A stretch of 64,000 nt of DNA, from NCBI RefSeq assembly GCF_015710975.1, contig NZ_CP049783.1, positions 868,001 through 932,000 of the forward strand, given 5' to 3'. Below are positions 9,356 to 18,245 of the stretch, piece after piece; the first letter of the stretch is position 1, and each line of letters starts with the position of its first letter. Position numbers and translations under genes: made by a program. The DNA is from Paenibacillus polymyxa. GTDB lineage: Bacteria > Bacillota > Bacilli > Paenibacillales > Paenibacillaceae. The notes below the pieces were generated by a model. It worked only from the letters and a program-made list of their open reading frames with translations, was not told where the DNA came from and did no database searches.

Positions 9356-9423
9356 CGCAATCTCTCCTCATTTCAATAATAGTAGTTTTTATATGCTTCC
9401 AAGTTAACTTCTATCAGATATCC

Positions 9424-10311
9424 TTATTTCTTTTGCGCTTTAACATCCGCCACCAGCTTATCCAATGTAGCCTGCAGCTCCTCGGCAGACTGGTCTACTA
9501 CGACATTAGCTCCTTTGGAATCCTGCTTTACAGCCTCGGCTACATCAGCGTCATGGTACAAATCCACGATCGTCTTGTAGGTCGCATTATCTTTATCCTC
9601 TGCACGGGCAGCAAACACGTTCACATATGGCTTCGCTTCTTCACTGCTTGCATCATCCTTGTAAATGGCTCCATCCAGCTTGAGCCCGGCATCCGTAGCA
9701 ACACCGCTGTTCACGGCTGAGGCAGCTACATCAGACAAGACGCGCGGCGTCTGTTGGGCGACAACAGGAACAATCTCTAGCTTTTTGGGATTCCCTTCGA
9801 TCTCATCTGGGGTCGGATACAGGCCTGAGCCTTGCTTCAATGTAATCAATCCGGCAGACTGGAGCAATTTCAAAGCCCGTCCCTGGTTGGAGGGGTCATC
9901 CGGTATAGCAATTTTGGAGCCAGTAGGAATATCCGATACGTTTTTGAATTTTTCGGAGTACAGCGCCATGGGAGCGATAATCGTTGCACCAATAGGGACG
10001 AGATTCACATCATTTTCTACATTAAATTGGCTGAGAAAGGCCAAATGCTGAAAGGAATTCAAATCTACCTCTTTATTCGCAAGTGCCTTATTGGGTAAGG
10101 TATAATCCGAAAAGCTGATCAGCTCAATTTCAATGTTTTTGGCTTCTGCTTTCTTCTTAAGCACATCCCAATACGTATCCTCTGATCCTGAAACCCCAAT
10201 TTTAACATGTACTTTTTCATTACCATTGGAGCCTGAACCATTAGCTGAGCAAGCAGAAAGAACCGAGACACTAAGAATAGCCAGCAAACCTAAGCGAAAT
10301 ATTTTTTTCAT
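9424..10311 (-). CDS. metQ: Methionine-binding lipoprotein (MetQ/NlpA family)
   Basis: 295 residues. A lipoprotein signal with lipobox LSAC (Cys around residue 20) is followed by the NlpA-family ligand-binding domain (VHVKIGVSGSEDTYWDVLKKKA and later IAIPDDPSNQGRALKLLQ). The ATG at 10311 is eight bases from AAAGGAG, while the ATG two codons earlier is too close to it. As the extracytoplasmic receptor it delivers D- or L-methionine to MetP/MetN. It follows metP by 43 bp. Confidence 0.92.
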   Translation of the reverse strand: MKKIFRLGLLAILSVSVLSACSANGSGSNGNEKVHVKIGVSGSEDTYWDVLKKKAEAKNIEIELISFSDYTLPNKALANKEVDLNSFQHLAFLSQFNVENDVNLVPIGATIIAPMALYSEKFKNVSDIPTGSKIAIPDDPSNQGRALKLLQSAGLITLKQGSGLYPTPDEIEGNPKKLEIVPVVAQQTPRVLSDVAASAVNSGVATDAGLKLDGAIYKDDASSEEAKPYVNVFAARAEDKDNATYKTIVDLYHDADVAEAVKQDSKGANVVVDQSAEELQATLDKLVADVKAQKK

Positions 10312-10354
10312 TTTCATTTCTCCTTTATCATTATGTATAATCCTTGTTTTCCAA

Positions 10355-11017
10355 TTAACGACGTAGGAATTTACGAGACAAGTAGTTCCCCGCATATTGG
10401 GCGACCTGTACAAAGACGATCAGCAAAACAATCGTGACGATCATAACCGAAGTATCGAATCGTTGATAACCATAGGTCATGGCCAGATTCCCGAGACCCC
10501 CTCCGCCCACAGTGCCAGCCATAGCAGAGAAATCGATCAAGGCCACCGTAATAAACGTCAAACCAAGAATTAAAGGTCCCAGTGCTTCCCGAATCAGCAC
10601 ACCCGTGATGATCTGAAAGGGAGTTGCCCCCAGCGCCTTGGCTGCTTCGATCATCCCTGGATCAATGGAGACCAGATTGTTTTCTACAATTCTTGCAACT
10701 GCAAAGGCTGCTACAATAGTCATTGGAAAAATAGCTGCCGAGGTGCCAATCGTAGTTCCTATGACTAAACGTGTAACCGGACTAATCGCCACTAAAAAAA
10801 TAATAAACGGAATCGGGCGAATGATATTAATCAGCAGGTTTAAAGACATAAACACAAATTTGTTCTCAAACAAGCTCCCTTTACGTGTCACATACAGCAC
10901 TAAACCAATCATAAGTCCCAGAATACTAGCAAAAATCAGCGTGACAACAACCATCAAAAGCGTTTCCCCTGTAGCCTCCACGATTTTGAGCCAAAACGTA
11001 TCCCAATTAACTCTCAT
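10355..11017 (-). CDS. metP: Methionine ABC transporter permease
   Basis: 220 residues with five to six hydrophobic segments and the permease EAA loop (MIEAAKALGATPFQIITGVLIREALG, around residues 130-155). The start codon lies within the end of metN: ATG 11017 overlaps the metN stop by 11 bases and has GGAGGTGG seven bases upstream, so translation is coupled. It forms the membrane channel of the MetNPQ importer. Confidence 0.92.
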   Translation of the reverse strand: MRVNWDTFWLKIVEATGETLLMVVVTLIFASILGLMIGLVLYVTRKGSLFENKFVFMSLNLLINIIRPIPFIIFLVAISPVTRLVIGTTIGTSAAIFPMTIVAAFAVARIVENNLVSIDPGMIEAAKALGATPFQIITGVLIREALGPLILGLTFITVALIDFSAMAGTVGGGGLGNLAMTYGYQRFDTSVMIVTIVLLIVFVQVAQYAGNYLSRKFLRR

Positions 11018-12032
11018 GATCGACCACCTCCCTGACTTCCACCGTCGTTCGCAGTTCCTCCACGACCTTGTTAACTTCATCCTCTGCACCGATTAATTCA
11101 ACAATTAAACTTCCAAACAGCGCCCCCTGCAGCTCATTAATGCTTCCATATACAATGTTGTAATCCAGATTATACTTACGTGTCGCTCTTGAGAGCACTG
11201 GTTCACTTGTCGCCCCATCTCGAAAAACAAGTCTGTACAATCGGCCGACGTGATGCTCCCGAATCTTGTCCAGCAGCTTGGGTGAGAGTTGGTCATTCAG
11301 TACAGAACGAATAAAATTTTTCGTCGTCTTCGTCTGTGGATTGGCAAATACATCGAATACACTCCCTTGCTCAATCACCCTACCATTCTCCATTACTGCC
11401 ACACGATCACAAATACTACGAATCACATTCATTTCATGGGTAATGAGCAAAATGGTAATCTGATAATCCTCATTTACTTTTTTCAGCAGCTTCAATATGT
11501 CTTCTGTCGTTTCCGGATCGAGTGCTGAGGTCGCTTCATCACAGATCAGAATATCAGGCGAATTCGCCAGTGCTCTGGCAATGCCGACCCGCTGCTTTTG
11601 CCCACCAGATAGCTGCTCTGGATAGGAATCCGCTTTGTCCTCCAATCCAACAAATTGTAGCATTTCCTTAACACGGACATCGATCTGAGCCTTAGGCAGT
11701 TTAGCCAGTTTTAGCGGATAAGCCAAATTCCCGTACACAGTACGAGAGTTAAACAGATTAAAGGTTTGGAATACCATCCCGATCCGCCTTCTTAAATTCC
11801 TCAGCTCCTTGGGACGTATCTGGGTAATATCCTGATCATTAACGACAATCCGTCCCTCTGAGGGACGCTCCAGTAGATTGACAAGCCTCAGCAGCGTACT
11901 TTTGCCCGCACCACTAAAGCCAATCACGCCGAAAATTTCTCCCTTTCCAACCGATAGCGATACCTCTTCCAGTGCACTTACCTTGCGATTGGGTAAGGAA
12001 AATATTTTGCTAACTTGCTCAAACTTTATCAA
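11007..12032 (-). CDS. metN: Methionine ABC transporter ATPase
   Basis: 341 residues. Walker A is GFSGAGKST, the Q-loop FQTFNLF, the signature LSGGQKQR, Walker B ILICDEATSALD, and the H-loop ITHEM. The C-terminal part from about residue 260 is the NIL regulatory domain (LYRLVFRDGATSEPVLSRA), which in this family binds methionine and inhibits transport. The start is TTG at 12032 with GGGGG seven bases upstream. This TTG overlaps the stop codon of a possible 14-residue leader peptide (12029-12073). No SAM riboswitch is visible upstream, unlike many Bacillus metN genes. Confidence 0.93.
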   Translation of the reverse strand: MIKFEQVSKIFSLPNRKVSALEEVSLSVGKGEIFGVIGFSGAGKSTLLRLVNLLERPSEGRIVVNDQDITQIRPKELRNLRRRIGMVFQTFNLFNSRTVYGNLAYPLKLAKLPKAQIDVRVKEMLQFVGLEDKADSYPEQLSGGQKQRVGIARALANSPDILICDEATSALDPETTEDILKLLKKVNEDYQITILLITHEMNVIRSICDRVAVMENGRVIEQGSVFDVFANPQTKTTKNFIRSVLNDQLSPKLLDKIREHHVGRLYRLVFRDGATSEPVLSRATRKYNLDYNIVYGSINELQGALFGSLIVELIGAEDEVNKVVEELRTTVEVREVVDHES

Positions 12033-12073
12033 ACCGCTTCCCCCTTGCGCCTACAATTGATGTATTCCTCCAT
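12029..12073 (-). CDS. Possible 14-residue leader peptide before metN
   Basis: ATG 12073 opens a frame encoding MEEYINCRRKGEAV, whose TGA stop overlaps the TTG start of metN (TTGA). A strong Shine-Dalgarno for the leader is not seen; only AGGA about 12 bases upstream. It would force translational coupling of metN if translated. It is too short to judge by coding statistics. Confidence 0.3.
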   Translation of the reverse strand: MEEYINCRRKGEAV

Positions 12074-12183
12074 TTTATTTAGTAATCCTGTTGATTTAAT
12101 CGGATTTAAAACTTAAAAAAACTCCCTAATCTTCGTGGACAAAAATGGGATAATTTAACTGATATTGATCATGTATTGTTAAC

Positions 12184-12212
12184 ACCTTAAGACATGAAAG
12201 AGAATCTGTCAA
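12184..12212 (-). promoter_or_regulatory. Candidate promoter for metNPQ
   Basis: On the minus strand TTGACA (12207-12212) is separated by 17 bases from TAAGGT (12184-12189). The -35 is perfect and the -10 weak. The 330-bp stretch 12033-12362 holds this, the leader frame and no other recognisable gene or riboswitch. Confidence 0.45.
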
Positions 12213-12362
12213 TAAAAAAAGAATACAATCTGCTTACTCTCGTCATCACCATGGATTACCTTTTTAGACCTACAAAGCCAAATAAGGCTAACCGTATATT
12301 TGCAAAGTTATGCAAAATCGGCAGCCTTTTGTGCATTGTTAATCTTGATTATGCGCCACAGA

Positions 12363-13364
12363 CTAATGTGCAGAAGTATTTTTCAAATCCGCTTCATAAC
12401 GAAGGCCAAATTGTTGTCTTGCCTCCTCCATCACTTCAGCGACTGCCAGTGAACACTCCAAAGAGTTAATAGAACTGTTGCGTTCCCCACTCTTGATCAG
12501 ATCCATAAATTCCTGAATTTCATAATACATGGGCTCACGCGTCTGAGCCTTGGTCAAATCCTCAATCGTGCCGTCCCGATAATGAATTTTCACCTCATAG
12601 GGCTGGCTGATTTTGTCGATCACCATCGTTCCATACTCACCCTGAATTTCGGCAGGCAAATAGGAATCTGTAATTTTGGAATGCATGACGATCGCATCCA
12701 TATCCGGATACTTCATTACGATGCTGCCCTCGCCGTCGACCCCAGAGGATAACAGCACGCCCACCGCTCGGATCTCATCCGGTTTGCCGAACAATGCCAC
12801 CATCGGATACAAACAATACACTCCCAGATCCATCAAGGAACCATTTGAAAAAGCCGGATTAAAGGCATTCAGCACCTTACCCTGCTTAAAAGCATCAAAG
12901 CGTGAAGAGTATTGACAGTAGCTTGCAAAATAACGCCGAACCCGGCCTATTTTATACATATGATCCTTTATAATTTTAAAGTTGGGCATAAGCGTGGATT
13001 TAACAGCCTCCATCAACAGAACATCGTTGTTGCGCGCGGCTTTGATCATGCTCTGCACCTCTGCTGCATTAGAAGCAAAAGGCTTCTCACACAGCACATG
13101 CTTTCCATGGTTCATACATAAGATCGCTTGCTCTGCATGTAAGGAATTAGGACTGGCAATGTATACGGCATCCACCTGATCACTTGCAGCCATTTGCGCC
13201 AGATCTGTAAAAACCTCTGGCTGGCTGCTATATTTATCAGCAAAGGCTTGGCCTTTCTCCTCTGTTCGTGAGTACACCGCAGTCAGGGAAAATTCGTCTG
13301 TCTCTATCGCAGCTTGAATAAATCTTTCCGTTATCCAGTTCGTTCCAACGATACCAAAACGCAT
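12363..13364 (-). CDS. Gfo/Idh/MocA-family oxidoreductase
   Basis: 333 residues from ATG 13364, preceded by AAAGGATGGG. The N-terminal Rossmann fold has the short nucleotide loop FGIVGTNWITERF (GxxGxxx). The typical sugar-dehydrogenase segment HVLCEKPFASNAAEV follows near residue 95 with the conserved E-K-P. The C-terminal half is the GFO_IDH alpha/beta domain. Such enzymes oxidise sugars, inositols or related hydroxy compounds with NAD(P). Neighbours give no clue to the substrate. An extension to 13394 starts in a sequence without a better ribosome site. Confidence 0.83.
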   Translation of the reverse strand: MRFGIVGTNWITERFIQAAIETDEFSLTAVYSRTEEKGQAFADKYSSQPEVFTDLAQMAASDQVDAVYIASPNSLHAEQAILCMNHGKHVLCEKPFASNAAEVQSMIKAARNNDVLLMEAVKSTLMPNFKIIKDHMYKIGRVRRYFASYCQYSSRFDAFKQGKVLNAFNPAFSNGSLMDLGVYCLYPMVALFGKPDEIRAVGVLLSSGVDGEGSIVMKYPDMDAIVMHSKITDSYLPAEIQGEYGTMVIDKISQPYEVKIHYRDGTIEDLTKAQTREPMYYEIQEFMDLIKSGERNSSINSLECSLAVAEVMEEARQQFGLRYEADLKNTSAH

Positions 13365-13478
13365 CACAGTATCCCATCCTTTCCCGTGAGTCATTACAAT
13401 TAATATATGTTCCTATTCTCGCATTCCAGCCAAGACTTGTCCACTATACTGCCTGTCATCCCTCATACTTCCACATAT

Positions 13479-13532
13479 TAAAAAAGACTGCGGTCTATCA
13501 GCTTAATTTATACTGATTGTACCACAGTCCTT
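13479..13532 (-). terminator. Terminator after dck
   Basis: Minus-strand hairpin with outer stem AAGGACTGTGGT / ACCGCAGTCTT followed by TTTTTA, placed downstream of the dck stop. Confidence 0.75.
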
Positions 13533-13555
13533 GTATGCTTTTTGGGGTTATATCT

Positions 13556-14197
13556 CTACTTTGTGGAGATTACCTTGCCCACTTCTGTCAAAATGGCATC
13601 CATGGAGGCAGGGTCATGTACATCGTACTCATCAATGTTTAGACGCAGTACAGGACAGGCATCAAATTCGTTGATCCAATTGGAATATCTGCGATGCATT
13701 TGCTCCCAATAGGATCGCTCGGTCTGAATCTCCATTTCGCGGCCGCGTTCTTCGATCCGACTCAGTATGGAGGGCAAGCTGCCTTCCAGATAGATCAGCA
13801 CATCAGGGTGCGGAAAGAACGGGGTCATGACCATCGCCTCAAACAGGCTAGTATATGTTTCGTAATCGGTAGGGTTCATTGTTCCCTGATCGGCATGCAT
13901 TTTCGCAAAAATGCCTGTATCCTCATAAATGGAACGATCCTGCACAAAACCTCCACCAGACAAGAAAATGTTCTTTTGCTCCTTGAAGCGTTCCGCGAGA
14001 AAATAGATTTGCAGATGAAAGCTCCATCGTTCGAAGTCGTGATAAAACTTCTCCAGATACGGATTATGATCGACTTGCTCTAACGAGGTTTTAAAACCAA
14101 GACGACTGGCCAAAGCACCTGTTAACGTGGATTTACCTACACCTACCGTACCCGCTACCGTAATCAGGGCATTTGCAGGAATGTTGTAATTATTCAC
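13556..14197 (-). CDS. dck: Deoxyadenosine/deoxycytidine kinase
   Basis: 213 residues, close to Bacillus Dck (YaaF). P-loop GTVGVGKST (residues 16-24), EQVDHNPYLEKFYHDF substrate segment, QDRSIYED (the D-R-S motif) and the arginine-rich lid SRIEERGREME. It phosphorylates deoxyadenosine and deoxycytidine for salvage. The GTG start at 14197 shares its first base with the TAG stop of dgk, a TAGTG junction, so the two are translationally coupled. The dgk-dck order matches Bacillus. Confidence 0.92.
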   Translation of the reverse strand: MNNYNIPANALITVAGTVGVGKSTLTGALASRLGFKTSLEQVDHNPYLEKFYHDFERWSFHLQIYFLAERFKEQKNIFLSGGGFVQDRSIYEDTGIFAKMHADQGTMNPTDYETYTSLFEAMVMTPFFPHPDVLIYLEGSLPSILSRIEERGREMEIQTERSYWEQMHRRYSNWINEFDACPVLRLNIDEYDVHDPASMDAILTEVGKVISTK

Positions 14198-14817
14198 TAT
14201 ATAAGCTCCTTTACATCGGAAACAATTTGTTCAAATTGTGCCTGGTTTTCTACAAAATCAATTTCATTCCCGTTCACGGTCAATATACGTGGGGCAGGTG
14301 ACTGTTCGGCGAGAAACTGAATGCCTTTATCATAATCCGTAATCAATTGCTCCAGATAGGCAGGGTCCATCTCCTGTTCAAAGGAGCGTCCGCGCTTACG
14401 GATTCTGCTCAGCAACGTATCCAAATCTGCTCTAATATAAACGATAATGTCCGGCTTAGGCATATCATCGGTGAGCAAATGATAGATTTGGCGATATTTT
14501 TCGAGTTTTACACCTTTAAGTGTACGTTCAGCAAAAATCAGATTTTTATAGATATGGTAATCTGAAATCACAGGCTGAGCTTTCTCGATATATTGCAGGC
14601 CAGTATCCTCTAGCTGCTTATACCGATTGCAGAGAAAGAACATTTCCAGCTGAAAGCTCCACTCATCTATATTTTGATAGAATTTATCGAGAAACGGGTT
14701 TTCCTCGACAATCTCTTTGATCATCGGCAAATGTAGCTCGGTTGAAAGCATCGAAGCCAACGTCGTCTTGCCGGCTCCAATCGGCCCTTCAACGGCTATA
14801 AACGGGGCTTGTTTCAT
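14197..14817 (-). CDS. dgk: Deoxyguanosine kinase
   Basis: 206 residues, close to Bacillus Dgk (YaaG). P-loop EGPIGAGKTTLA, EIVEENPFLDKFYQN, SDYHIYKN in place of the D-R-S segment, and the lid LSRIRKRGRSFE. It phosphorylates purine deoxynucleosides, mainly deoxyguanosine. ATG 14817 is preferred over the upstream in-frame 14850 because AAGGAGGAG lies just before it and the protein then starts like Bacillus Dgk. It is the first gene of a two-gene unit with dck. Confidence 0.92.
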   Translation of the reverse strand: MKQAPFIAVEGPIGAGKTTLASMLSTELHLPMIKEIVEENPFLDKFYQNIDEWSFQLEMFFLCNRYKQLEDTGLQYIEKAQPVISDYHIYKNLIFAERTLKGVKLEKYRQIYHLLTDDMPKPDIIVYIRADLDTLLSRIRKRGRSFEQEMDPAYLEQLITDYDKGIQFLAEQSPAPRILTVNGNEIDFVENQAQFEQIVSDVKELI

Positions 14818-14919
14818 GCGGTTCTGCTCCTCCTTGTACTCCGGGTCCATCCTGTGGACAACTATCCTATTGTATCACAAGGAAGTACGCTAGAGGCATA
14901 GCAAATCTATGGATAAAAC

Positions 14920-14960
14920 AAAAAAACAGAGCAGCTATGTTTGGATTCATAGCGCCCTGT
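14920..14960 (-). terminator. Terminator after desR
   Basis: Minus-strand stem with CTATG/CATAG core (14948-14960 with 14926-14939) followed by TTTTTTT. Confidence 0.8.
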
Positions 14961-14984
14961 CCTGCTTAATATTTTGTCTGTCTC

Positions 14985-15584
14985 TCATTTAAACCAACCT
15001 TTTTCATTAAAACGTGTAATGGCCTCAATCCGGTTGCTGACACCCAGCTTATCGAGAATGACTGAAATATAATTCCGCACTGTCCCTGTTGTTAAATACA
15101 GTTCACCAGCAATTTCTTTGGTGTTCTTTCCGTCAGCAATAAGCGCCAAAACGGTCTTTTCACGCTCAGTCAGCGGGTTGACCTCGGCGTAAGCATCATC
15201 AACCAGTTCTGGAGCGTAAATACGCCGACCTGCCATAATACTGCGAATGGAGGAAGCCAGTTCTTCACTGGGACTATCCTTGAGTAAATAACCGTGTGTG
15301 CCCGCCTTAATCGCTCGTTCAAAATACCCGGGGCGAGCAAACGTTGTTAAAATAAGCACCTTGCAATTCAAGCCTTTGAGTTCCTCTGCCGCATCCAATC
15401 CGCTCTTGATAGGCATTTCGATGTCCATAATGCATATGTCTGGCTGATGCAGCTTCACCAGTTCTATAGCTTCTTCCCCGTTGCTTGCTTTTCCGACTAC
15501 TTTCATGTCTTCTTCCAAGTCCAACAGGGAGGCTAGAGCACCCAGCAGCATACGCTGGTCTTCTGCGATGACGATTCGAATCAT
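14985..15584 (-). CDS. desR: Cold-response regulator DesR
   Basis: 199 residues: receiver domain with phosphorylated Asp54 (CIMDIEMP) and acidic pair E8/D9, then a LuxR/NarL helix-turn-helix (PLTEREKTVLALIADGKNTKEIA, about residues 135-185). The size, Asp54 and partner kinase match Bacillus DesR, which activates des when membrane order rises. It overlaps desK by four bases (ATGA). The likely DNA target is the dyad at 17953-17970. Confidence 0.92.
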   Translation of the reverse strand: MIRIVIAEDQRMLLGALASLLDLEEDMKVVGKASNGEEAIELVKLHQPDICIMDIEMPIKSGLDAAEELKGLNCKVLILTTFARPGYFERAIKAGTHGYLLKDSPSEELASSIRSIMAGRRIYAPELVDDAYAEVNPLTEREKTVLALIADGKNTKEIAGELYLTTGTVRNYISVILDKLGVSNRIEAITRFNEKGWFK

Positions 15585-16714
15585 GGCCCCACCTCCTCAT
15601 TCGGCTTTTCAGTGATGTTAGGCACTTTAATGACCAGGGTCGTTCCCTGATCTGAACGCAGTTCCATACATCCGTTCACGAATTCGAGCCTTTCCTTCAT
15701 GCCTTGCAGACCATTTCCCCGAAGAGCCCCATATTCTCCAGTAATGCCGACTCCATTATCCTGAATCCGCAGGGTCAATTCCTTACGAGACGGCTCAATG
15801 GTGATGGAGCAAGCGGTAGCTCCACTGTGTTTCACTACATTGGTTACGGCTTCCTTCATACACATACTCAGCACATTTTCATTCATTAATGACGTATGCT
15901 CCAGCTTCGGGTCGCCCTCCAAGGTCAGTTCGATGTGAGCAGCCTTTAAAATTTGCCGAATACGCAGCAGTTCATCTTCTAGTCTCATGCCGCGCATTTG
16001 AGTAACCATTTCTCGTACTTCTTTTAACGCACTTCTCGCCGTAAGACGAACATCGTTAATTTCGGCATGAGCCCGTTCCGGGTACTGGTCCAGCAGCTTG
16101 CCCGCCAAATCGCTCTTCAGTCCAATGAGTGACAGCTTCTGACCCAAGGTATCGTGCAGGTCACGCGCGATTCTTTGCCGTTCCTCCAACTTAATCAATT
16201 CCGATATTTTTTTATTGGCATCCTCCAATTGGACCTGAAGTCGATCACTTTTGTTGCGATTAAAGTTCGTAATCGGCAGGAGGATCACACCAATCAGATT
16301 GAGCAGGATAAAAGGAATCTGCTTAATGAATACAGGATTTTGAGAAACAAACCCGTAATTAATTAATCCAATCGTAATCACCATTAAAATAATATACAGC
16401 GTCGTAAATGCAGCCTTACTTTTCATATTACCAATCAGATAAGCGATAAATATGGAAAAGTACATATAGCTAAATAGCAGCGTCATCGTAATCGATATAG
16501 CAATCTGCACACTGGTCCAAAAGTATATGAGCCAGCCTTGAGAGACAAAAGCCAGTACATAACAAGCAAAAAACACCAAAATAATAGCAGTTCCCAGAAT
16601 AATATGACTTGTAGATGAAGAACTAAAATAATAAAAGGGCAGGATATAAAAGACAACCCACACATAAGGGCTAAGTCCCGTATTTCTTTGGAAAATCTGA
16701 TACCACTTTTGCAT
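15581..16714 (-). CDS. desK: Thermosensor histidine kinase DesK
   Basis: 377 residues. The N-terminal half has about five membrane segments (residues 15-150), a linker coiled coil (residues 155-180), then the HisKA_3 box ERQRIARDLHDTLGQKL with His187, and a HATPase domain with NVVKHSGAT and DNGVGI. Bacillus DesK senses membrane thickness and fluidity through the same layout and phosphorylates DesR. It starts 60 bp after des and is coupled to desR, so des-desK-desR is one unit as in Bacillus. Confidence 0.93.
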   Translation of the reverse strand: MQKWYQIFQRNTGLSPYVWVVFYILPFYYFSSSSTSHIILGTAIILVFFACYVLAFVSQGWLIYFWTSVQIAISITMTLLFSYMYFSIFIAYLIGNMKSKAAFTTLYIILMVITIGLINYGFVSQNPVFIKQIPFILLNLIGVILLPITNFNRNKSDRLQVQLEDANKKISELIKLEERQRIARDLHDTLGQKLSLIGLKSDLAGKLLDQYPERAHAEINDVRLTARSALKEVREMVTQMRGMRLEDELLRIRQILKAAHIELTLEGDPKLEHTSLMNENVLSMCMKEAVTNVVKHSGATACSITIEPSRKELTLRIQDNGVGITGEYGALRGNGLQGMKERLEFVNGCMELRSDQGTTLVIKVPNITEKPNEEVGP

Positions 16715-16774
16715 CCTGCCACCCTTTTCTACTTTAGATACCCCTTATTTTATCATACCAATTTCCGTACAACG

Positions 16775-17836
16775 TTATTTTCGTTCCGTGCCTACAACAG
16801 GCGTAGGGATTGGCTTTGAAGTGCCAACACGTTTGCTAAGCAGCGGCTTTACTTGTTTAAAGGTCAGAAAGGTCTTTGTACTTTCATCCCATAGTCGGAA
16901 CTTCAAAGATTCCAGACTGCTACTCACCGTAATCGTGGTCGCCTTTTGCAGCAACGGTGTCGCTTCATGCGCTTTCTCCAAATTGTAATTTGGTACTTTC
17001 GGGCTCAAGTGGTGGACATGATGAAAACCAATATTACCTGTAATCCATTGCAATACTTTAGGAAGCTTGTAGTAAGAACTGCCCTCGACGGCCGCATTAA
17101 TATAACTCCACTCTTCATCATGCTCAAAATACGAATCCTCAAACTGGTGTTGCACATAGAACAGCCAGATTCCCAACATACCAGAGACAAAAAAGATAGG
17201 CGTCTGTACCAGAAGGAATGCCTGCCAACCAATAGCCCAGCACAACAGTGCATACAATGCAACAATGGATATATTCGTCACATAGGTGTTTATCTTTTCC
17301 TTACGTTTGGCTGTCTTGACATTAAACCGATAGGAAATCAAAAAAGTATAGATTGGACCTAGACCGAACATAACCCAAGGATTTCGATATATACGATAGG
17401 CCAGCCGTGTCCATGTGGAAGCTGCTGTGTACTCTTCTACTGTGAGCACCCACATATCACCTGTGCCTCTTTTATCCAGATTACTGCTGGTTGCATGGTG
17501 GATCGCGTGACTATTTTTCCATTGGTGATAAGGGCAGAGCGTAATAATACCTGTAATCGTTCCCACAATATCGTTCAGCTTGCGACTTTTGAAAAAAGAT
17601 TGATGACCACAATCGTGAAAAATAATAAACGTCCGTACCACAAACCCTGCCGCAATAATGGTAATGGGAAGCGTCAGCCAGTAAGAAACCGCTAGGCTAA
17701 GATAAGCGGCATACCACAATAGGATCAGCGGTCCCAAGGTATTGAACAGTTGCAGAACGCTGGATTTCGTGTTTATTTTCTCGTAGGGAGCCATATTTTT
17801 TTTCAATTGAGCTAACGGAAGTTGTGTCATACCCAT
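16775..17836 (-). CDS. des: Acyl-lipid fatty acid desaturase
   Basis: 353 residues with four to six membrane segments and the three histidine boxes of membrane desaturases: HDCGH, HAIHH and HHVHH (the last in IGFHHVHHLS). It introduces a cis double bond into membrane phospholipid acyl chains, delta-5 in Bacillus Des. The ATG at 17836 has AAAGGAGGA upstream. The promoter region contains a weak -35 and a perfect dyad, consistent with DesR activation. Confidence 0.92.
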   Translation of the reverse strand: MGMTQLPLAQLKKNMAPYEKINTKSSVLQLFNTLGPLILLWYAAYLSLAVSYWLTLPITIIAAGFVVRTFIIFHDCGHQSFFKSRKLNDIVGTITGIITLCPYHQWKNSHAIHHATSSNLDKRGTGDMWVLTVEEYTAASTWTRLAYRIYRNPWVMFGLGPIYTFLISYRFNVKTAKRKEKINTYVTNISIVALYALLCWAIGWQAFLLVQTPIFFVSGMLGIWLFYVQHQFEDSYFEHDEEWSYINAAVEGSSYYKLPKVLQWITGNIGFHHVHHLSPKVPNYNLEKAHEATPLLQKATTITVSSSLESLKFRLWDESTKTFLTFKQVKPLLSKRVGTSKPIPTPVVGTERK

Positions 17837-17902
17837 TATGATCCTCCTTTAAAATGCAGCCCATACCTTAATCCTGTCAGGCGTACATGTTGATCTAAGC
17901 TC

Positions 17903-17931
17903 AGTATAAGGAGACCGCTGTATCTGCTGTA
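17903..17931 (-). promoter_or_regulatory. Candidate des promoter with weak -35
   Basis: Minus-strand TATACT (17903-17908) lies 17 bases from TACAGC (17926-17931). The poor -35 is what an activator-dependent promoter would show. Confidence 0.5.
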
Positions 17932-17952
17932 GTCATAAACGTCAGTTCGGGC

Positions 17953-17970
17953 ATATGACATTTGTCATAT
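17953..17970. promoter_or_regulatory. Candidate DesR operator
   Basis: A perfect inverted repeat ATATGACA-TT-TGTCATAT. It is centred about 65 bases upstream of the transcription start implied by the -10 at 17903, the position expected for DesR. A further TATGAC half-site occurs at 17932-17937. Binding by DesR is inferred from linkage. Confidence 0.6.
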
Positions 17971-18054
17971 AGACAACTAACCAAACCTGTTTGGCAAATG
18001 TTCACGGGTTTCTTTTCTGCTGTTTTTTTGTTAAAATATAAGGTATATAACGCT

Positions 18055-18180
18055 GTATGTGACTGGCGAAGTCAGTGGAATGAACCACGAGGGAGCATAC
18101 AATCAAGCGTACCGTTCGCCTGGGAGAAGTATTTGCAGAGGATTCGTCTGTCTTGACGACCTTGTGCAAATACTTTTTTT
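18055..18180 (+). promoter_or_regulatory. ZTP (pfl) riboswitch with terminator, upstream of folD
   Basis: The aptamer has the pfl-motif features: P1 pairing GTATGT with GCATAC (18055-18060, 18095-18100), GACTGGCGAA, a GTGGAA..CCAC hairpin, the GGGAG segment and the downstream CCGTTCGCCTGGG pseudoknot element (18112-18124). An intrinsic terminator follows at 18127-18175 (11-bp stem, then seven T). ZTP or ZMP accumulates when 10-formyl-THF is short; ligand binding should prevent termination and raise folD expression. Confidence 0.92.
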
Positions 18181-18245
18181 CGTTTTCTAAGACCATGACA
18201 CCCTGTTGATTCCATTATGCGATAAATTCAGAGGAGGCTCGGACT

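Noticed and set aside
12033..12362. SAM (S-box) riboswitch before metN
   Set aside because: Looked for on the minus strand; none of the conserved S-box segments is present.
12194..12469. 91-residue plus-strand frame upstream of metN
   Set aside because: It overlaps the end of the oxidoreductase gene on the other strand and the metN promoter; no homology seen.
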